This document shows positions 1-6,263 of a stretch of DNA of 9,372 nt, piece after piece (position 1 is the stretch's first letter; every line of letters starts with the position of its first letter). Source of the stretch: Clostridium sp. CAG:221 (GTDB taxonomy: Bacteria > Bacillota > Clostridia > Clostridiales > Clostridiaceae); assembly GCA_000435835.1 (NCBI GenBank), contig FR883375.1:1-9372 (forward strand), in the 5' to 3' direction. The notes below the pieces were generated by a model. That model worked only from the letters and a program-made list of their open reading frames with translations, searched no databases and was not told the DNA's origin. The position numbers and the translations under genes were made by a program.

Positions 1-26
1 TTTATAAATTCGCGAAAAAATTATTT

Positions 27-51
27 TTGATAGTAAAAAAAAATATATAAT
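27..51 (+). promoter_or_regulatory. Weak sigma-A type promoter candidate
   Basis: A perfect TATAAT lies at 46-51. The best -35-like hexamer, TTGATA at 27-32, is only 13 bases upstream, too short for a standard 16-18 base spacer. A functional promoter here would therefore need a poor -35 element (the T-rich stretch at 21-28). Random TATAAT matches are common in DNA this A+T-rich. The real promoter may also lie upstream of the window. Confidence 0.25.
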
Positions 52-95
52 AAAATTACGAAAATAAAATTATTTACCAATAAAGTGAAATATAA

Positions 96-124
96 AATTT
101 TAAAAATGTAAATAATTTAAAATT
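96..124 (+). repeat. 9-bp perfect inverted repeat in the 5' leader
   Basis: AATTTTAAA at 96-104 is the reverse complement of TTTAAAATT at 116-124, with an 11-base loop. It ends 6 bases before the ribosome-binding site, so a hairpin here could form in the 5' untranslated RNA. It is all A/T and therefore weak, and could occur by chance in this composition. Confidence 0.3.
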
Positions 125-130
125 ACAACT

Positions 131-136
131 AGGGGG
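131..136 (+). promoter_or_regulatory. Ribosome-binding site of the M60 peptidase gene
   Basis: AGGGGG lies 5 bases before the ATG at 142 and is the only purine-rich Shine-Dalgarno candidate in the A+T-rich leader. It fixes the start and puts a clean signal peptide at the N-terminus. Confidence 0.85.
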
Positions 137-141
137 AAATT

Positions 142-3100
142 ATGAATAAAGGAAAAATATCATGCATTTTAGCTGCTGCTATGATAACTACTCAATTTAG
201 TCCAGTTGCAGCTTTTGCAGATAATAAAACTGAGTTGATAAGTAATGTTTCTGCTGAAGATTCATCAAATGAAACTAAATATGATAATACTCAATCTTTT
301 GATGAAGAACCAGTAAATGACCAAAATAATAATGATGAATCAAAAGAAAATCAAGATTCTAATGAACGAGATGACAATAATTCAAATTCAGAGGAAGACT
401 CAAAAGATAATTCATCAGAAAAAGATAATAATGAGCAAAAACCAAGTGATAGTATTGATTCAAATAAAAAGGTGAGTGTAACTGGTAAGTTAGAACTAGA
501 CATGAATTTTGCTATGCCAATAAAAAACACTGATAAAGAAAAAACAAATATAAAAGTTACTTTAATGAAAGATAGTGAAAAGGTAGGAGAAGTTCAACTA
601 GGTAATGATAATTTAGAAGGAACAATAGGGAATGTTAACTATACTCTTCAAGCATTAAATGGAAAGAGAATAGCAATTGAAAATGATGCTGAAGAATTAA
701 ATTTTTATCAATTAACATTTACTAACTTAGATTTAGGACAGTATTCTCTTAAAGTTGAAGGAGCAGGATATGCTACAGCAAATGTTAGTAATATTGATAT
801 AACAAAATCATCAAAAAGAGTTAAGATAGGGACAAGCGATAATAGAATAGTATTATCTGATAATAATTCAGAGAATGAATCAGAAGCTAATGTTGAATAT
901 TATCCAGGTGTATTTTTAGCAGGAGATGTTAATGGAGTAAACTCTGTAACAAAAGAAGATTATGAAGCTGCTAAAGCAGAAATGAAAAATAAAACAAATA
1001 CTACTACATATGACATAAATAGAGATTCAAAAGTTGACATAACAGATTTAACTTACATACATGGAAATATAGGAGCAACAGTTAAGACAGCAGAAGTAGT
1101 TGATACTGATCCAATTATAAATCCAGAAGCTGTAGATGTTAAGTTAGATGATACTAAAGTTTCTATAGGAGAAGGACAAGATATAAAGAATATTTTAGTA
1201 GGTGATGGTTCAAAAATATCATTATCAACAAAAACAGTTGATGGTGAAGAGGCTCCAGAAATATCTGAAGAAAATCCAATAAGTATTCCAATGAGTTTAT
1301 CAGGTTCAACAAGTGATTCAGAAATAGAAGCAGCGTCTTTAAGAACTGCTGCAGAAAATACTATAAACATGGAGCAAGTGGTGATAAAGGCACCTAGAAA
1401 TACAAGACCAGCATCAGGAAGTGTTGTTATTGATGGTGTAGAATACAAATATGATGAAAGTAATGTAAAACAAAGTTTAGCTAGAACAGCTTCAGGTGAA
1501 GCAATGGATGAAATAGTTATTGACTTAGGAAAGCAAGTAGCCGTTAGTAAAATAACTATAAATGTTACTGGTAGTAGAAGTAATAAAAATTTAACAGAAA
1601 TTGCAAAGGTTGAATTTTTAAATAATGTATATAAAGAATTACCAAAACCAAATATGAATATACCTGTAATTAATAGCTTTACAAGTTCAACTGCTGTTGG
1701 AAATGAAGCTATGACTATAGGATGGGATCACCAACCAAACGTAACAGGATATGAAATAAAAGTTGAAGAGCTTAACGAAAATGGAAATGTAGTTTCAACT
1801 AATCACTATAAAACAAGCGAAAATACATTAAACATAACTCAAGTAAAACCATATAGTGTTTATAGATTTAGTATTCAATCTCTAAATGGTAAGGATTGGG
1901 CAAGTGGATATAAAGATGAGCAAGATGATTATGATGCTAATGCAACAGGAGAAACAAATTTAGCAACTAATGTAAATGATAAAGATGGTAAACCAGATAA
2001 TGTTGATAATAACTATATGCCACATGCATGGAATTCTACATCAGGTAATTTAGATACAAATTCAAAAGATGAAGTAGCAAATAAAAATTATTTTGGTGCA
2101 GATTCAATTGTTGAATTACAAGTTATACCAGAAACGGCACCGGAAGGTCCAGAAGGAATAACTGTTACTGGAACATATAAAGGCTTAAAAGTTAGTTGGA
2201 AAGCACATCAAAAAGCTAAAGACTATGATTTATATTATAGAAAAATTGGAACAGGTGCATGGATAAAGGCAAATGATCCAAATGATCCTAAATATGTAGA
2301 TAGTAATACAACTAATGATGTACCAGATGGAGCTTATAACTTAAAACCTGAACAAAAAACTGATTCAAATGAATTAATAAGAGGTACAAGTTATGAAATA
2401 ACTGGTCTTGAAGATCAAACAACATATGAAATTAAGATGACAGCAACAAATCATCATGGTACAGGTGGATTATCGAAAACTTATTTAGGAAAGACAACAG
2501 CAATAGTTCCACCTAAGTTTACAAACTATGGATTAATAAATACTGTTGAAGATGGTAAGGTTACTCATATAGAAAAAGTTACAGTAAAAGGAAGTGGTGC
2601 ATTAGAACTTTCAAATAATGATGGTATGAGTATATTTGATAATGATTACTCAACTACATGGGTACTTAATGATTGGGATTCAGGAGTACATTATGGACAA
2701 AGAGCTCCAATAGTAACATTTGATAAGGAATATACATTTGATACTATAAGATTTGCTACAAAGTTAGAAAATACTTCTAAATACCCACTACCATGGCAAG
2801 CTAAATTAAGAGTATACTCAAATGATGATACAACATATAATAATCCAGTTGAAGTAATACAACTTAACGATATTAGAGTTTCTAGTAAAAGAGCAGAAAA
2901 TGGAGTTAATTATGTAGAAGTAAAATTACCAAAGCCTGTAACAGCAAAGCAAGTTGAGCTTAATCTTGCAGGAGGACGTAATTTAAGTATATCAGAAATG
3001 AAATTCTATAATTATGATAGCTTAGAAGATGAGGTAAATGGATTATTTGCAGATGACTTAAAGCTTGTATTAAAAGATGAAGTAAATCAAGCGAAGATTG

Positions 3101-6100
3101 ATGGACTTGTAGAAAGAGCTAAAGCTATAGATCCAGTTAGCTTAGAGTACCATCCAAATCAAAAAAATATTTTAGATGAATTAGAAATAGCACAAAAGAT
3201 TTTAGATGATGTAAATTTAAATAAAGAAGTGTTAACTATTGATGGAAGTATACTTGATTTTTCACCAAATTTAGGTCAAGCAAATGCATGGCAATCATTG
3301 GGAGTTGTTGCTAAACCAGGTGAAACTATAAATATTTATGTAGGAACTGAAGAAGGACGAGCACACACCAAATATGAAGTATTATTTACTCAAAACTATG
3401 CAGAAAGTGGAACATGGAACTTAGGAACTGTACAAATTGGAAATGGTAAAAATGAAGTAACTGTACCAAGTGGTAAGTTTAATATGGATGTTGAAAAAGG
3501 TGGAAATGTATATATAAGACCTGTTTCAGGATGGTATGAACAACAAAAAATAAATGTGCGTGTAAGTGGTGGAAGTAAGATTCCGCATTTAAATGTAAAT
3601 AATATAATAACTGATAGTAACAAACAAGAAGAAGCTAAGAATTTAATAAGAGAATACATAAGAAATCTTAAATTATATGTATCTGATTTACCAAGTCTTT
3701 ACCCAACAGTAGAAGATAAGGAAAATAATCAATACAAATATGATGAAAAGACAGCTGTATTAAATAGTACAGAAATTGAAAGTGAAAGAGTAATGTTAAC
3801 TCTTAGCGCAACAGAAGTTTTAACAGGTATTACACAAGGACTTAATGGAGACGAAAATGCTGAAGTTGACAGATTATATGATGCACTTTTAGCTTGGGAA
3901 CAACTTATGGAAATTTCATATTCATTAAAAGGTGTAACAGAAACAGCTATTGACTTTAATAATAATGGAAGAATAGATAATAATAAATCTGATACTGCTA
4001 GTTTAATTGATGGATTAACAGAACAAGAATACTTTAACAAACATAGAGCTCCAAGAAGCCGTATAAATATAAAATATCAAAGAATGTTTACAGGAGCATT
4101 TATGTATGCATCTTCTCATCATGTTGGAATAGATGCAGGCTCTGGTATTGGATTAGTACAAGGTGTACCATTTAAATTTAATGCTACAGGAAATATAACT
4201 AATCCTAATGAAGGTAGTTTATATGGATGGGGTATATCTCATGAAATTGGACATACTCAAGATGTAGCAGGATTAACTCAAGCTGAAGTTACAAATAATA
4301 TTTTAGGGTTAATTGTACAAACATTTAATGGAAATGCAAATTCAAGACTTGAAAATGGAACTTATACTACAATGTATGACAAAGTAACATCAGGTAGTGT
4401 TGGAGCAACCAGTGATATAGGTGCAAAACTAGGAATGTATTGGCAATTACATTTAGCATATGATAATAATGAAACTTATAAAATGCTAGAAAATAATAAA
4501 GATACAGATCCAAATAATGATTCATTCTATGCTAAGTTATATAGAGCTAATAGAATGAAAGCAGCAGCACCAAAGGAAGAAGGATATGATGCAGTAGAAC
4601 AAACATTTATCATGAGAGCTTCTGATGCAGCACAAAAGGATTTAAGAGAGTTCTTTGAGAAGTGGGGAATATTAGCAAGCCCTAATACTAATAAGTATTT
4701 AGATGAAATGAAGTATGAAAAAGAAACAAGAGCTATATACTACTTAAATGATGAAGCAAGAAGAAGAAGATTAGATACATCTAATACTGAAACTATGACT
4801 AATGACACAGCAGTAGTAGCAAACTTTGGAACAGATAATGAAGGAAATCAAATTACTTCTAAATCTTACTTAAATCAAAAGGAAGTTCCATTAAACTTAA
4901 GTGTAACAAAAGATTCAGATAAGATTTTAGGATATGAAATTATAAGAAAAGAATCAACAGCAACAGGTATTGTGGAATCGCCAGTAGGTTTTGTTGAAAG
5001 AGACAGAACAAGTGAATCAGGGGTAACAACTTATGTTGATTCAATAGATACATTAAATAATAGAGTTGTAGCATATAAGGTTGTTGCTTATGACTATGAT
5101 TTAAATAAAACTGAAGAAACAGTTATAGGAGAACTTAAAATAGCTCACAATGGAAGTATTTCTGAAACTGATTGGGTATTAAGTACTAATACAACTAATG
5201 ATGAAGATGAAAGAGATGAACATAGTGGTCATGGAACAATGCAACATGGTGTAATAAAGAGAATCAATGACAATAATACAGATACAGTGTTCCAAGGTAT
5301 GAAAGATGGAAGAGAAGATCCATATGTAATTATTGATTTAAATAAAAATAATTCATTAGTAGGTTTAACTTACACAGCACCACAAAATTCTGCTAAGAAA
5401 TTCTCATTTAGAAATCTATTCAGTAGAAATACAGAAAAGGTATATACACCTATATCAAAATATGAAGTGTATACAAGTTTAGATGGAAATAGCTGGACAT
5501 TAGCAAGCAGTGGAACATTTGACAACACTAAGACTACTCAAACAGTATATTTTAGCGAAGATGGTAAAACAGAAGCACAACAACTTTGGTCATATGATGC
5601 AAGATATGTTAAATTAGTTGCTAAAGGAAATTCTGAAATATCAATAGCAGAGTTAGATTTATTAACGGCTGCTGGTGATAATATAGAAATTGGAACAGAT
5701 AATAATGAACAATTATCTAAAAATGGAATTGGTAGATTAAAATCTGATTATGAATATGAATCTGGCAAAGTTATTCCAAAGGGGTCTATAATTGTAACAG
5801 GTGAGTATAGAGGAAATCCTGCATTTAATATACCTTTAGTATTAAATGAAAATGATGAAAACTTTGCAATAAAAGCAAATACTATACTTTTAGCTACATT
5901 ACCAGAAAATTCAGAGCTTTCAGAAGTGGCAAAAGGAACTTGGATTTATTGGATAGAACCTAATAATCAAGGAAAAGTAGAGAGCGATAAAGGTCAGGTA
6001 GATAATATAGAAGGAACTTCAATTAAAGCTGAACTTTACAGATACAATAAATTAGATAATAATGGAGCACCAGTAGGTCAAAGATTAGTAAGTGATACGT

Positions 6101-6243
6101 TCTTATATGAATTACCAAGTGATTTAAACACATTACCTGAAATAGAGTTTAATAGTTCTAATGCAAGAGCAATTAAAAATGAAAATACAACAGTGATGGA
6201 AATAAATGGTGAATTAATGAACAAAGCATTTGAAAATAGATAA
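142..6243 (+). CDS. Secreted modular M60-family (enhancin-like) zinc metallopeptidase with dockerin, F5/8C and FN3-like modules
   Basis: Complete 2033-residue protein. Residues 1-26 form a signal peptide (cleavage likely AFA|DN), followed by an acidic Asn/Asp/Glu/Ser-rich linker to about 110. Modules in order, with approximate boundaries: beta-rich X-like module 111-245; dockerin 255-313; partial F5/8C-like segment 400-500; FN3-like 508-663 (with an insertion) and 670-789; F5/8 type C 793-958; helical spacer 959-1030; M60 N-terminal beta domain 1034-1150; M60 catalytic domain 1150-1548; Ig/FN3-like 1554-1672; second F5/8C 1674-1850; C-terminal domain 1870-1995. The active site is HEIGH at 1367-1371 (zinc ligands H1367 and H1371, general base E1368), with E1382 as the likely third ligand. 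M60 enzymes characterised from Clostridium perfringens, Bacteroides and Pseudomonas cut mucin-type O-glycoproteins, so a mucin-like substrate is inferred. No lipobox or sortase signal is seen, so attachment would have to come from the binding modules. The start follows a strong ribosome-binding site. Resembles the Zmp proteins of C. perfringens, but orthology is not claimed. Confidence 0.93.
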   Translation: MNKGKISCILAAAMITTQFSPVAAFADNKTELISNVSAEDSSNETKYDNTQSFDEEPVNDQNNNDESKENQDSNERDDNNSNSEEDSKDNSSEKDNNEQKPSDSIDSNKKVSVTGKLELDMNFAMPIKNTDKEKTNIKVTLMKDSEKVGEVQLGNDNLEGTIGNVNYTLQALNGKRIAIENDAEELNFYQLTFTNLDLGQYSLKVEGAGYATANVSNIDITKSSKRVKIGTSDNRIVLSDNNSENESEANVEYYPGVFLAGDVNGVNSVTKEDYEAAKAEMKNKTNTTTYDINRDSKVDITDLTYIHGNIGATVKTAEVVDTDPIINPEAVDVKLDDTKVSIGEGQDIKNILVGDGSKISLSTKTVDGEEAPEISEENPISIPMSLSGSTSDSEIEAASLRTAAENTINMEQVVIKAPRNTRPASGSVVIDGVEYKYDESNVKQSLARTASGEAMDEIVIDLGKQVAVSKITINVTGSRSNKNLTEIAKVEFLNNVYKELPKPNMNIPVINSFTSSTAVGNEAMTIGWDHQPNVTGYEIKVEELNENGNVVSTNHYKTSENTLNITQVKPYSVYRFSIQSLNGKDWASGYKDEQDDYDANATGETNLATNVNDKDGKPDNVDNNYMPHAWNSTSGNLDTNSKDEVANKNYFGADSIVELQVIPETAPEGPEGITVTGTYKGLKVSWKAHQKAKDYDLYYRKIGTGAWIKANDPNDPKYVDSNTTNDVPDGAYNLKPEQKTDSNELIRGTSYEITGLEDQTTYEIKMTATNHHGTGGLSKTYLGKTTAIVPPKFTNYGLINTVEDGKVTHIEKVTVKGSGALELSNNDGMSIFDNDYSTTWVLNDWDSGVHYGQRAPIVTFDKEYTFDTIRFATKLENTSKYPLPWQAKLRVYSNDDTTYNNPVEVIQLNDIRVSSKRAENGVNYVEVKLPKPVTAKQVELNLAGGRNLSISEMKFYNYDSLEDEVNGLFADDLKLVLKDEVNQAKIDGLVERAKAIDPVSLEYHPNQKNILDELEIAQKILDDVNLNKEVLTIDGSILDFSPNLGQANAWQSLGVVAKPGETINIYVGTEEGRAHTKYEVLFTQNYAESGTWNLGTVQIGNGKNEVTVPSGKFNMDVEKGGNVYIRPVSGWYEQQKINVRVSGGSKIPHLNVNNIITDSNKQEEAKNLIREYIRNLKLYVSDLPSLYPTVEDKENNQYKYDEKTAVLNSTEIESERVMLTLSATEVLTGITQGLNGDENAEVDRLYDALLAWEQLMEISYSLKGVTETAIDFNNNGRIDNNKSDTASLIDGLTEQEYFNKHRAPRSRINIKYQRMFTGAFMYASSHHVGIDAGSGIGLVQGVPFKFNATGNITNPNEGSLYGWGISHEIGHTQDVAGLTQAEVTNNILGLIVQTFNGNANSRLENGTYTTMYDKVTSGSVGATSDIGAKLGMYWQLHLAYDNNETYKMLENNKDTDPNNDSFYAKLYRANRMKAAAPKEEGYDAVEQTFIMRASDAAQKDLREFFEKWGILASPNTNKYLDEMKYEKETRAIYYLNDEARRRRLDTSNTETMTNDTAVVANFGTDNEGNQITSKSYLNQKEVPLNLSVTKDSDKILGYEIIRKESTATGIVESPVGFVERDRTSESGVTTYVDSIDTLNNRVVAYKVVAYDYDLNKTEETVIGELKIAHNGSISETDWVLSTNTTNDEDERDEHSGHGTMQHGVIKRINDNNTDTVFQGMKDGREDPYVIIDLNKNNSLVGLTYTAPQNSAKKFSFRNLFSRNTEKVYTPISKYEVYTSLDGNSWTLASSGTFDNTKTTQTVYFSEDGKTEAQQLWSYDARYVKLVAKGNSEISIAELDLLTAAGDNIEIGTDNNEQLSKNGIGRLKSDYEYESGKVIPKGSIIVTGEYRGNPAFNIPLVLNENDENFAIKANTILLATLPENSELSEVAKGTWIYWIEPNNQGKVESDKGQVDNIEGTSIKAELYRYNKLDNNGAPVGQRLVSDTFLYELPSDLNTLPEIEFNSSNARAIKNENTTVMEINGELMNKAFENR
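904..1080 (+). other. Dockerin domain within the peptidase (residues 255-313)
   Basis: Two tandem calcium-loop/helix repeats typical of dockerins. The first loop starts at D262 (DVNGVNSVTKED): D262 and N264 are kept, but position 5 is V266 instead of Asp. The second loop starts at D291 (DINRDSKVDITD) and has the full set D291, N293, D295, D299 and D302. A short spacer of about 16 residues separates them. A beta-rich module at about 111-245 precedes it, recalling X-module/dockerin pairs. Dockerins bind cohesins and place enzymes on multi-protein complexes. Here the domain lies near the N-terminus rather than at the usual C-terminal position. Confidence 0.8.
3241..4785 (+). other. M60 peptidase core: N-terminal beta domain plus catalytic domain (residues 1034-1548)
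   Basis: Residues 1034-1150 match the beta-sandwich that precedes M60 catalytic domains, with the typical pattern of a conserved Trp followed by a Lys-Pro-Gly-Glu turn (AWQSLGVVAKPGE near 1050). The catalytic part carries YGWGIS directly before HEIGH (1367-1371), then TQAEVTNN with E1382, which is 10 residues after the second His. This spacing fits the gluzincin pattern HEXXH(8-28)E reported for M60. All catalytic residues are intact and the frame is unbroken, so an active enzyme is expected. Confidence 0.9.
3952..3993 (+). other. EF-hand-like acidic loop inside the M60 catalytic domain (residues 1271-1284)
   Basis: The stretch DFNNNGRIDNNKSD has the D-x-N-x-N-G-x-I-D spacing of a calcium-binding loop (D1271, N1273, N1275, G1276, I1278, D1279). 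It is single, without a paired second loop, and lies about 90 residues before the zinc site. It could be a structural calcium site or simply an Asn/Asp-rich surface turn. Confidence 0.35.
5749..6126 (+). other. Unassigned C-terminal domain of the peptidase (residues 1870-1995)
   Basis: After the second F5/8C module the chain has a distinct globular segment. Landmarks are IIVTGEYRGNPAFN (1883-1896), a Leu/Ala-rich strand followed by Pro-Glu, then GTWIYWIEP and a closing AELYRY strand. The alternating hydrophobic pattern predicts a beta-sandwich. I recognise it as a recurrent C-terminal type of module in clostridial surface proteins but cannot name a family. Roughly 40 disordered, Asn-rich residues follow to the stop codon. 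Confidence 0.5.
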
Positions 6244-6250
6244 TAGTAAT

Positions 6251-6257
6251 GGGGGAA
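6251..6257 (+). promoter_or_regulatory. Ribosome-binding site of the Ig-like surface protein gene
   Basis: GGGGGAA lies 6 bases before the ATG at 6264, inside the 20-bp gap after the upstream stop codon. It shares the GGGGGAA core with the site before the peptidase gene, so both genes should be well translated. The gap has no room for a promoter or terminator, which supports one transcript. Confidence 0.8.
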
Positions 6258-6263
6258 TAACTT

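Noticed and set aside
220..471. Acidic Asn/Asp/Glu/Ser-rich stretch as a repeat array
   Set aside because: Composition is biased but no regular repeat unit is seen; it reads as a disordered linker after the signal peptide.
1053..1448. Open frame on the minus strand inside the peptidase gene
   Set aside because: It lies fully antisense to an intact coding region with clear domains, lacks a plausible ribosome-binding site and encodes no recognisable domain.
3396..4040. Two minus-strand open frames within the peptidase gene (3396-3659 and 3729-4040)
   Set aside because: Both are mirror images of the M60 region; their hydrophobic, Ser/Leu-rich composition is the expected complement of Asn/Glu/Lys-rich coding DNA.
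4756..4773. Arg run (RRRR, residues 1540-1543) after the catalytic domain as a processing site
   Set aside because: It sits at a helical domain end and fits a surface patch; nothing supports cleavage there beyond the basic run.
6244..6263. Possible terminator or promoter between the two genes
   Set aside because: Only 20 bp, holding a second stop codon and the ribosome-binding site; no hairpin with T-tract and no room for a promoter.
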